64,000 bases of DNA from Lolium rigidum. Its lineage: Eukaryota > Streptophyta > Magnoliopsida > Poales > Poaceae. This document shows positions 23,901 to 34,086 of the stretch, in pieces. The notes under the pieces were generated by a model that did not search any database, was not told the origin of the DNA, and was given only the letters and a program-made list of their open reading frames with translations. Numbering within the stretch: the stretch's first letter is position 1; every line of letters starts with the position of its first letter. A program made the translations under genes and the position numbers. The stretch covers positions 271,445,687 to 271,509,686 of the forward strand of contig NC_061510.1 of NCBI RefSeq assembly GCF_022539505.1, in the 5' to 3' direction.

Positions 23901-25489
23901 TGATACGCGTTCAACACGCGTCCGTTGGGAACCCCAAGAGGAAGGTGTGATGCGTACAGCGGCAAGTTTCCCTCGGTATGAAACCAATGTTATCGAACCA
24001 GTAGGAGCCAAGAAGCACGTTGAAGGTTGATGGCGGCGGGATGTAGTGCGGCGCAACACCAGGGATTCCGGCGCCAACGTGGAACCTGCACAACACAACC
24101 AAAGTACTTTGCCCCAACGAAACAGTGAGGTTGTCAATCTCACCGGCTTGCTGTAACAAAGGATTAACCGTATTGTGTGGAAGATGATTGTTTGCAGAAA
24201 ACAGTAGAACAAGTATTGCGATAGATTGTATTTCAGTAAAGAGAATTGGACCGGGGTCCACAGTTCACTAGAGGTGTCTCTCCCATAAGATAAACGAGCA
24301 TGTTGGGTGAACAAATTACAGTTGGGCAATTGACAAATAAAGAGGGCATGACCATGCACATACATATCATGATGAGTATAGTGAGATTTAATTGGGCATT
24401 ACGACAAAGTACATAGACCGCCATCCAACTGCATCTATGCCTAAAAAGTCCACCTTCAGAGTTATCATCCGAACCCCTCCGGTATTAAGTTGCAAAGCAA
24501 CAGACAATTGCATTAAGTATGGTGCGTAATGTAATCAACAACTACATCCTTAGACATAGCATCAATGTTTTATCCCTAGTGGCAACAACACAACACAACC
24601 TTAGAACTTTCGTCACTCTGTCCCGTGTGTCAATGCGGGCATGAACCCACTATCGAGCATAAATACTCCCTCTTGGAGTTACAAGCATCTACTTGGCCAG
24701 AGCATCTACTAGTAACGGAGAGCATGCAAGATCATAAACAACACATAGATATAACTTTGATAATCAACATAACAAGTATTCTCTATTCATCGGATCCCAA
24801 CAAACGCAACATATAGAATTACAGATAGGTGATCTTGATCATGTTAGGCAGCTCACAAGATCCGACAATGAAGCACAATGGGGAGAAGACAACCATCTAG
24901 CTACTGCTATGGACCCATAGTCCAGGGGTAGACTACTCACACATCACTCCGGAGGCGACCATGGCGGCGTAGAGTCCTCCGGGAGATGAATCCCCTCTCC
25001 GGCAGGGTGCTGGAGGCGATCTCCTGGATCCCCCGAGATGGGATCGGTGTTGGCGGCGTCTCTGGAAGGTTTTCCGTATCGTGGCTCTCGGTACTGGGGG
25101 TTTCGCGACGGAGGCTATTTGTAGGCGGAAGGGCAGGTCAAGAGGCGGCACGAGGGCCCCACACCACAGGGCCGCGGGGCCAAGGGGGGCCGCGCCGCCC
25201 TAGGGTGTGGCCCCTCGTGGCCCCTCTTCGTCTCCTCTTCGGACTTCTGGAAGCTTCGTGGAAAAATAGGACCCCGGGCGTTGATTTCGTCCAATTCCGA
25301 GAATATTTCGTTACTAGGATTTCTGAAACCAAAAACAGCAGAAAACGACAATCGGCACTTCGGCATCTTGTTAATAGGTTAGTTCCAGAAAATGCACGAA
25401 TATGACATAGAGTGTGCATAAAACATGTAGATAACATCAATAATGTGGCATGGAACATAAGAAATTATCGATACGTTGGAGACGTATCA
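23901..25489 (-). repeat. array LTR D (5' terminal LTR in element sense)
   Basis: 1589 bp. Followed on the plus strand by AGGGC (25490-25494), the right copy of the array's target duplication, and then by the rest of the copia LTR. Confidence 0.92.
25116..25123 (-). promoter_or_regulatory. TATA-like core promoter in gypsy LTR D
   Basis: TACAAATA on the minus strand. The same element is at 30424-30431 in the plus-strand gypsy 5' LTR and in the other LTRs. It lies in a GC-rich part of the LTR that could be the transcription start region. Inferred from motif and position only. Confidence 0.3.
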
Positions 25490-25494
25490 AGGGC

Positions 25495-25855
25495 AAATTA
25501 GGTTTTTGGGAAGCGCTCTGCGCGACTGCTCAAGCTCTTCATCACGGGTCGCCTTCCGTCCAAGTCGGGCGATGCTGCCTACCATCATCTTCAACGCCGA
25601 TTACTTTGACCCGTCGTTTTCATCAACAACGTTACTGCTGCGATATCATCTGCTACACCTCCACCGCCACCTCCACCAGATAGGTACGTGCGACATATCT
25701 CGATCTATTTAGCAATGGATGTTGTACCGTTTGCCCTGCTACTATTCATGTTGATTAATGCATCTAGTATGTTCGAGTTTTACATGATAGTAGCTACTAT
25801 CGTCATGCTTAATATTCTGGAATTAATCATAGAAATTGTGCCTAAGTATCCAACA
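25495..25855 (+). repeat. copia 5' LTR, second part
   Basis: Continues the LTR interrupted at 8700. It matches 39142-39508 with indels and ends TATCCAACA at 25855, the same end as the 3' LTR. The expected PBS directly after it is not well preserved. Confidence 0.85.
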
Positions 25856-25894
25856 ATCCAAAAACCTAATTGTAGAAAATTTCCTGAGTTAACT

Positions 25895-26500
25895 ATGGCT
25901 GGTTTTGCTGATGCACTGAGACCGGATAATTTACCGATGTGCACTTTAAGAGGTGGAAGATTAAGGCCACACTCTGGCTTACTCATCTGAAAGTATTCCA
26001 AGTTAGTAATGGCTTACCTGAAGGAACTATATCTGACCAAGATGAGAACAAGTTCAAGGAAGATAATGCTCTCTTCATTGGATGCGTTCTGAGTATTCTT
26101 GCTGACCGTCTGGGTGATGTGTATATGCATATAACGTAAAGAGCTCTGGGATGCACTGAATGCTAAATTCGGTGCAACCGATGCAGGCAGTAAACTGTAC
26201 ATCATGGAGAGCTTCCATGGCATCAGGATGGTAAACAACTGTTCTGTAGTCGAACAAGCTCATGAGATACAGTGCTTTGCGAAAGAGCTTGAACTCCTTT
26301 AGTGTGCCTTACGTGATAAGTTTGTGGCTGGATGAATTATCGCTAAGTTACCCTCTTCATGGAGGAACTTTGCCACAACTCTCAAACACAAGAGACAGGA
26401 GATATCAGTTGAAAATCTGATAGCGTCTCTTGATGTTGAGGAGAAAGCTCGGGCTAAGGATACTACTGAGAAAGGAGAGGGTCCGTCTAGCGCCAACATG
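25895..26500 (+). pseudogene. copia gag (decayed)
   Basis: Begins at an ATG 39 bp after the LTR (MAGFADALRPDN...). It continues through fragments in shifted frames that together match the gag of Tork-like copia elements, including the segment starting NALFIGCVLS and the later EISVENLIASLDVEEKARA. Breaks seen: a missing base near 25930, a shift near 26130, TAG at 26300-26302 and TGA at 26333-26335. In an active element this protein would form the virus-like particle. The reading frame from 26140 on joins that of the zinc-knuckle part downstream. Confidence 0.75.
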
Positions 26501-27025
26501 ATGCAGAACAAACCCTACAACAAGAACAAAGGGAATAACAAGCTCTCCTTCAATAAGCCTATGAAGACTACAACCTTCAAGAAGAAGAAGATGATAAACA
26601 AAGCAGATCTGAGTTGCTTTACCTGTGGAGAGGCTGGCCACTTTTCTAAGGACTATCCAGAGAGGGCAGACCGCAGGAAAAAGGCGAAGAAAGTCAACAC
26701 GGTAACCGCTAGCAATGCTGATGGGTACTGTAATCTCTTTACTGTTCTTTCGGTATTTCAATCTCCGTGTTGGTGGATCGATACGGGTGCTAATGTTCAT
26801 GTGTGTGCTAACAAATCCATGTTCACTTCTTATCAGGTCGCCCATGATTCTTCCGTCTTAATGGGGAATGGGTCACATGCTTCTGTTCGTGGTGTTGGCA
26901 CGGTAGATCTGAAGTTCACTTCGGGGAAGATTGTGCAGCTGAGGAACGTGCAACATGTCCCTACTATGAACAAGAATCTCGTTAGCGGCTCCTTCTTTGC
27001 AGAGATGTGTTTAAGGTTGTTTTAG
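26498..27025 (+). pseudogene. copia zinc knuckle and protease part
   Basis: Open segment with a Lys-rich stretch, then CFTCGEAGHFSKDYP: a CCHC zinc knuckle in which the last Cys is replaced by Tyr, so metal binding is probably lost. Next comes the aspartic protease active site WWIDTGANVHVC with the DTG triad intact. The frame shifts near 26995, before the integrase. In the family the protease cleaves the Gag-Pol polyprotein. Confidence 0.8.
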
Positions 27026-27950
27026 AATCGAATAAAGTTGTTGTTTCCAAGTTTGGACAATTTATTGGTAAAAGCTATGAGTGCGAAGGCTTGTTCCGTT
27101 TTTCACTTTCTGATTTCAGTAATAAGTGTGTGAACCATATTTGTGGCAATGTTAGTGATGATACCAGTGTTTGCATTCTCGTTTATGTCACATTAATTTT
27201 GGTTTAATGTCTCGGCTATCCAGTTTGAGTTTAATTCCAAATTTCACCATTGCCAAAGGTTCTAAGTGCCATAGTTGTGTGCAATCAAAGCAACCTCGGA
27301 AGCCCCACAAGGCGGCCGAGGAGAGAAACTTGGCACCTCTAGAACTCATACATTCTGATATATGCGAGATGAATGGTGTGTCGACAAATGGTGGAAAGAG
27401 ATATTTCATGACATTGATTGATGATGCGACTAGATTTTGCTATGTTTATTTGTTGCGAACTAAAGATGAAGCTTTAGACTACTTTAAAATTTATAAGGAT
27501 GAAGTTGAACATCAACTAGAGATAAATATCAAGCGTCTTAGGTCGGATCGTGGTGGTGAATATTTTATTAAAATCTTCGATGAATTCTGTGAGGAACATG
27601 GCGTTATTCATGAGAGGACGCCTCCCTACTCGCCCCAATCAAACGGGGTTGCCGAGAGGAAAAACCGCACGCTGACTGACTTGGTGAATTCCATGTTAGC
27701 CACTGCTGGTTTATCAAAGGCATGGTGGGGGAGGCTTTGTTGACTTCATGTCATGTCCTGAATAGAGTTCCTAACAAGAATAAAGATAAAACCCCTTACG
27801 AGGAATGGTCTGGGAGAAAACCATCACTTTCGTATTTGCGCACATGGGGATGTTTGGCGAAAGTCAATATTCCAATTACTAAGAAATGCAAACTCGGACC
27901 AAAGACAGTGGATTGTATTTTTCTAGGTTATGATCCACTGATGTAGGCCA
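27000..27950 (+). pseudogene. copia integrase
   Basis: Frames 27007-27207 and 27171-27743 hold the integrase. The H-H-C-C zinc-binding part is recognisable (SRLCHINF ... KCHSC), then the catalytic core with HSDICEMN, RSDRGGEY and the glutamate region PPYSPQSNGVAERKNR, so the DDE residues are still there. Frameshifts lie near 27175, 27740 and 27940. Position before the reverse transcriptase is diagnostic for copia. Non-functional as it stands because no continuous frame exists. Confidence 0.85.
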
Positions 27951-27984
27951 TAGATTTTTAATAGTTCAATCTGAGGTACCAGAT

Positions 27985-29789
27985 ATGCATGTTGATACTA
28001 TTATGGAATCTCGTGATGCAACATTCTTTGAGAATATGTTTCCTATGAAAGATATGCATATCATTGCTAGAATTTCTACTCAGATAATTCCTAAATCTAG
28101 TACATCTAATGAGTATTTTGAACAATTACATGAGAATGTTACTGAGAAGGATGACAATGAAGCTCCTAAACGGAGCAAGAGACGGAGGATTGAAAAATCC
28201 TTTGGTGACGATTTCATTGTGTACCTTGTGGATGATACTCCCACGTCCCTTGCAGAGGCATATGCATCTCCAGATGGAGATGACTGGAAAGAAGCTGTCC
28301 ATAATGAGATGGACTCAATTCTTTCTAATGGAACTTGAGAGCTATCAGAACGACCCCATGGATGTAAGCCAGTGGGCTGCAAATGGGTGTTCAAGAAGAA
28401 GCTAAGACCTGATGGTAGTATTGAGAAGTACAAGGCGCGGCTTGTAGCGAAAGTCTACACACAGAGAGAAGGCGAAGATTACTTCGACACCTATTCACCT
28501 ATCGCTAGACTTACCACCATTCGAGTACTACTATCCATGGCTGCCTCCTATGGTCTTATCATTCATCAAATGGACGTAAAGACAGCTTTCCTTAATGGAG
28601 AGTTGGAAGAGGAAATTTATATGGATCAGCCTGATGGGTTTGTAGTAAAAGGTGAAGAAAGAAAGGTGTGCAAGTTGCTGAAATCTTTATATGGCCTAAA
28701 ACAAACACCTAAGCAATGGCATGAGAAGTTTGACAGAACTTTAACTTTTGTAGGCTTTGTGTTAATGAGGCTGACAAGTGCGTTTACTATCGCCATGGTG
28801 GGGGTGAAGGTGTTATACTATGTTTGTATGTGGATGATATTCTGGTCGTTGGTACAAACATGAAAGTAATATACGAGGTCAAGTCTTTCTTATCAAAGAG
28901 CTTTGATATGAAAGATCAGGGAGAAGCTGATGTGATTCTGAACATCAAGCTGATTAAAAACGAGAGTGGGATTACTCTAACGCAATCCCATTATGTTGAG
29001 AAGATCTTGAGCCGGTCCGGCTATATTGATAGCAAGTCTTCTCCATCATCTTATGATCCAAGTGTGACACTACGAAAGAACCGGAGGATTGCGATAGATC
29101 AATTGAGATATTCTCAGATTGTTGGCTCACTCATGTACTTAGCGAGCGCGACTAGACCCGACATCTCTTTTGTTGTTAGCAAGTTGAGTAGGTTCATGTC
29201 AAACCCGGGTACTGATCATTGACATGCACTTGATAGGGTCATGCACTACCTATGTGGTACAATGAGTTATGGGATTCACTATTCAGGACACCTAGCCGTG
29301 CTTGAAGGATATAGTGATTCGAATTGAATCTCAGATGTAGCTGATCTGTACGCCACAAGTGGGTATGTATTTACCTTTGGAGGTGGCACAGTGTCATGAA
29401 GATCTTGCAAACAAACCATATTGACGAGGTCAACTATGGAAGCAGAACTAACTGCTTTAGACACAACCACTGTTGAATCAGAATGGTTACGTGAGCTCTT
29501 GATGGACTTGCCTGTGGTTGAAAAACCTGTTCCGGAAATCCTTCTGAATTATGACAATCAAACCGTAATTGTCAAAGTGAACAATTCTAAGGATAACATG
29601 AAGTCATCAAGACACGTAAAGAGACGTTTGAAGTCTGTCAGGAAATTGCGAAACTATGGAGTAATAACTATTACGTATATTCAAACAGACAAAAACCTGG
29701 CAGGTCCCTTTACAAAGGGACTATCACGTACTATGATAGAAAGTGCATCGAGGGAGATGGGTTTGAGACCCGTTGATGTTATACCATAG
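27985..29789 (+). pseudogene. copia reverse transcriptase and RNase H
   Basis: Two long frames joined by one shift near 28757: 27985-28863 and 28824-29789. The first contains the RT start ([20 protein letters not shown]), the catalytic-region block [18 protein letters not shown] and LYGLKQ. The second begins with the YVDD active site (28827) and runs into RNase H (STMEAELTALD, SSRHVKRR, DKNLAGPFTKGLS). Each frame is otherwise broken only by TGA codons: 28336-28338, 29220-29222, 29325-29327 and 29397-29399. All four stand where copia proteins have Trp. After the stop at 29787-29789 comes about 260 bp of tail before the next insertion. Confidence 0.88.
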
Positions 29790-30053
29790 TGGTAACCCAA
29801 CCTTTGTGATCGGATATCCCGTGAATTAGGACCTGGGAAGAACAAACTAGTGGTTTAATTGAGGAGAGTATTATGTAACCCTCTCTATGTGAAGATAGGC
29901 AACTCTCAATTGCTGTAAGACAGGTTGCCAACAAGCCTTAATGTGTTTATGTTGGCTATTTTAGCAAAGATATTGTCCTAAAGAGCATTCTTGAAATAAC
30001 ACACATATATGAGTCTGATTGTTAAACGTCGCAATTTATGAGATTTGGGTGAT

Positions 30054-31640
30054 TGATACGTCTCCGACGTATCGATAATTTCTTATGTTCCATGCCACAT
30101 TATTGATGATATCTACATGTTTTATGCACACTTTATGTCATATTCGTGCATTTTCTGGAACTAACCTATTAACAAGATGCCGAAGTGCCGAGTTGTTGTT
30201 TTCTCGCTGTTTTTGGTTTCGAAATCCTAGTAAGGAAATATTCTCGGAATTGGACGAAATCAACGCCCAGGGTCCTATTTTGCCACGAAGCTTCCAGAAG
30301 ACCGAAGAGGAGACGAAGTGGGGCCACGAGGTGGCCAAACCATAGGGCGGCGCGGCCCAAGCCCTGGCCGCGCCGACCTATGGTGTGGTCCCCTCGTGAC
30401 ACCCCTTGACCTGCCCTTCCGCCTACAAATAGCATTCGTCGCGAAACCCCCAGTACCGAGAGCCACGATACGGAAAACCATCCAGAGACACCGCCGCCGC
30501 CAATCCCATCTCGGAGGATTCAGGAGATCCCCTCCGGCACCCTACCGGAGAGGGGAATCATCTCCCGGAGGACTCTACGCCACCATGGTCGCCTCCAGAG
30601 TGATGTGTGAGTAGTCTACCCCTGGACTATGGGTCCATAGCAGTAGCTAGATGGTTGTCTTCTCCTCATTATGCTTAATTGTCGGGTCTTGTGAGCTGCC
30701 GAACATGATCTAGATCATCTATCTGTAATTCTATATGTTGTGTTTGTTGGGATCCGATGAATAGAGAATACTCTATTATGTTGATTATCAATTTATATCT
30801 ATGTGTTGTTTATGATCTTGCATGCTCTCCGTTACTAGTAGATGCTCTGGCCAAGTAGATGCTTGTAACTCCAAGAGGGAGTATTTATGCTCGATAGTGG
30901 GTTCATGTCTCCGTGAATGCGGGGAGTGACAGAAACCTCTAAGATTATGGATGTCTGTTGCCACTAGGGATAAAACATTGGTGCTATGTTCGAGGATGTA
31001 GTTACCGATTACATTACGCGCAATACTTAATGCAATTGTCTGTTGTTAGCAACTTAATACTGGAGGGGGTTCGGATGATAACCTGAAGGTGGACTTTTTA
31101 GGCATAGATGCATGCTGGATAGCGGTCTATGTACTTTGTCGTAATGCCCAACTAAATCTCACAATACTCATCATAATATGTATGTGCATGGTCATGCCCT
31201 CTTTATTTGTCAATTGCCCAACTGTAATTTGTTCACCCAACATGCTGTTTATCTTATGGGAGAGACACCTCTAGTGAACTGTGGACCCCGGTCCAATTCT
31301 CTATACTGAAATACAATCTACTGCAATATTGTTCTACTGTTTTCTGCAAACAATCATCCACACTATACATCTAATCCTTTGTTACAGCAAGCCGGTGAGA
31401 TTGACAACCTCGTTGTTTCGTTGGGGCAAAGTACTTGGTTTGTGTTGTGCAGGTTCCACGTTGGCGCCGGAATCCCTGGTGTTGCGCCGCAGTACATTTC
31501 GCCGCCATCAACCTTCAACGTGCTTCTTGGCTCCTACTGGTTCAATAAACCTTGGTTTCATACTGAGGGAAAACTTGCCGCTGTACGCATCACACCTTCC
31601 TCTTGGGGTTCCCAACGGAGGTGTGCTGTACACGCCATCA
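30054..31640 (+). repeat. 5' LTR of the gag-protease gypsy
   Basis: Starts TGATACGTCTCCGACGTATC and ends GTACACGCCATCA. A TATA-like TACAAATA lies at 30424-30431. It differs from its partner LTR at scattered positions. Confidence 0.92.
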
Positions 31641-31651
31641 AGCAATTTTTC

Positions 31652-31755
31652 TGGCACCGTTGATGGGGAACTGAAGAAAAGTTACACCACAAAGATTTCT
31701 AACTCCCACGTCAACTACACGCCAGCAGCAATTTTTCTGGCGCCGTTGCCGGGGA
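31652..31755 (+). other. duplicated primer binding site
   Basis: The site next to the LTR (31652-31669, TGGCACCGTTGATGGGGA) has three mismatches to the tRNA-Asp complement. A perfect site TGGCGCCGTTGCCGGGGA lies at 31738-31755. Both are preceded by AGCAATTTTTC, 86 bp apart, so this is a tandem duplication spanning the LTR border and the primer site. Confidence 0.75.
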
Positions 31756-31980
31756 GATCAAGACACACTGCAAGGGGAGTCTCCACATCCCAATCTCTCT
31801 ACTTTGTTTTTGTCTTGCTTAGTTTTATTTACTACTTTGTTTGCTGCACTAAATCAAAATACAAAAAAATTTAGTTGCTAGTTTTACTTTATTTACTGTC
31901 TTGCACGCTATATCGAAAATACAAAAAAATTAGTTACTTGCATTTACTTTATCTAGTTTGTTTTATTTACTATTGCTAAA

Positions 31981-34086
31981 ATGGGTACTCCTGAAAATAC
32001 TAAGTTGTGTGACTTCACAACCGCAAATAATAATGATTTCTTATGCACACCTATTGCTCCACCTGCTACTACAGCAGAATTCTTTGAAATTAAACCTGCT
32101 TTACTGAATCTTGTTATGCGAGAGCAATTTTCTGGTGTTAGTTCTGATGATGCTGCTGCCCATCTCAATAATTTTGTCGAACTTTGTGAAATGCAAAAAT
32201 ATAAAGATGTAGATGGTGACATTATAAAATTAAAATTGTTCCCTTTCTCATTAAGAGGAAGAGCTAAAGATTGGTTGCTATCTCTGCCTAAGAATAGTAT
32301 TGATTCATGGACTAAATGCAAGGATGCTTTTATTGGTAGATATTATCCCCCTGCTAAAATTATATCTTTGAGGAGTAGCATAATGAATTTTAAACAATTG
32401 GATACTGAGCATGTTGCACAAGCATGAGAAAGAATGAAATCTCTGGTTAAAAATTGCCCAATCCATGGACTGACTACTTGGATGATCATCCAAACCTTTT
32501 ATGCAGGACTGAATTTTTCTTCGCGGAACCTATTGGATTCGGCTGCTGGAGGTACCTTTATGTCCATCACTCTTGGTGAAGCAACAAAGCTTCTTGATAA
32601 TATGATGATCAACTACTCTGAATGGCACACGGAAAGAGCTCCACAAGGTAAGAAGGTAAATTCTGTCGAAGAAACCTCTTCCTTGAGTAATAAGATTGAT
32701 GCTATTATGTCTATGCTTGTGAATGATAGGACAAACGTTGATCCTAATAATGTTCCGTTAGCTTCATTGGTTGCACAAGAAGAACATGTTGATGTAAACT
32801 TCATTAAAAATAATAATTTCAACAACAATGCTTACCGGAACAATTCTAGTAACAACTATAGGCCATATCCTTATAATAATGGCAACGGCTATGGTAATTC
32901 TTATGGGAATTCTTACAACAATAATAGGAATACACCCCCTGGACTTGAAGCCATGCTTAAAGAATTTATTAGTACACAAACTGCTTTTAACAAATCTGTT
33001 GAAGAAAAGCTTGGGAAAATTGATATACTTGCTTCTAAAGTTGATAGTCTTGTTGCTGATGTTGAACTTTTGAAATCGAAAGTTATGCCTAATAAAAATC
33101 ATCATAATAAAATTGTTACTACAGCAAATGCCATCCAAGTTAGAATTAATGAGAATATAAGATTGATGGCCGAATTGCGTGCTAGGTGGGAAAGAGAAGA
33201 AAATGAAAAAGAAGATAATATAGCTAAAGTTTGGACTATCACCACCACTAGTAATGCTAATGCTACACATGTTTCTGCACCTCCTACTAATAATAATAAA
33301 ATAATTGGTGTTAGCAATGTTTCCACTTCTAATGCAAAGCGCGAAAAGCTGCTCGAAACTGCTAAAGCTGCTGAAACTGCCTGTGATAAAACTGCTGAAA
33401 TTTTTTCCAACATTGGGGATGATGATCCCATTGCTTTAGATTATAATGGTTTGAATTTTGATGATTGCCACATCTTTGAAGTTATAAAGTTCTTGCAAAA
33501 ACTTGCTAAAAGTCCTAATGCTAGTGCTATAAATTTGGCTTTCACGAAACATATTACAAATGCTCTCATAAAAGCTAGAGAAGAGAAACTAGAGCGCGAA
33601 GCCTCTATTCCTAGAAATCTAGAGGATGGTTGGGAGCCCATCATTAAGAGGAAGGTTAAAGATTTTGATTGTAATGCTTTATGTGATCTTGGTGCAAGTA
33701 TTTCTGTTATGCCTAAGAAAATCTATAATATGCTTAACTTGCCACCGTTGAAAAATTGTTATTTGGATGTTAATCTTGCTGATCATTCTACAAAGAAACC
33801 TTTGGGGAAAGTTGATAATGTTCGCATTAACGTTAACAATAACCTTGTCCCCGTTGATTTTGTTGTCTTGGATATTGAATGCAATGCATCTTGTCCCATT
33901 ATATTGGGAAGACCTTTTCTTCGAACTGTTGGTGCTATCATTGATATGAAGGAAGGTAATATAAAATATCAATTTCCTCTCAAGAAAGGTATGGAACACT
34001 TCCCTAGAAAGAGAATGAAGTTACCTTTTGATTCTATTATTAGAACAAATTATGATGTTGATACTTCGTCTCTTGATAATACTTGA
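31981..34086 (+). pseudogene. gag-protease polyprotein, one in-frame stop
   Basis: One frame of about 701 codons interrupted only by TGA at 32425-32427, in a position where retrotransposon Gag proteins usually have Trp. The first half matches the Retrotrans_gag domain (blocks beginning LKLFPFSLRGRAKDWL and NCPIHGLTTW). A low-complexity Asn/Tyr/Gly region follows (around 32780-32940), then a coiled-coil-like charged part. The end is an aspartic protease of the Athila type: CDLGASISVMP (Asp codon at 33685-33687) and later CPIILGRPFL. It ends LDNT just before the shared 3' region. Gag would form particles and the protease would process it; polymerase is missing. The start is the ATG after the family leader. 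Confidence 0.88.

Larger units (their letters stand above)
8701..25489 (-). mobile_element. tandem gypsy array: four LTRs, three internal regions
   Basis: Four LTRs (8701-10295, 13772-15365, 18842-20433, 23901-25489) alternate with three internal regions of about 3.47 kb, giving a period of 5059-5071 bp. The only target duplication is outermost: AGGGC at 8696-8700 and 25490-25494. Every inner LTR borders directly on a primer binding site on one side and a purine tract on the other, with no TSD. So this is one insertion enlarged by LTR-LTR recombination (or a multimer), not three insertions. The 3' LTR of the host copia (39137-39145) shows the uninterrupted target. Units carry private indels, e.g. 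a short deletion near 21460 only in the third. Confidence 0.93.

Noticed and set aside
8701..25489. Assembly duplication as the explanation of the tandem array
   Set aside because: Units differ by private indels and substitutions (for example near 13352, 17255 and 21460), and the outer TSD is perfect. A simple assembly repeat is less likely, although long reads would settle it.
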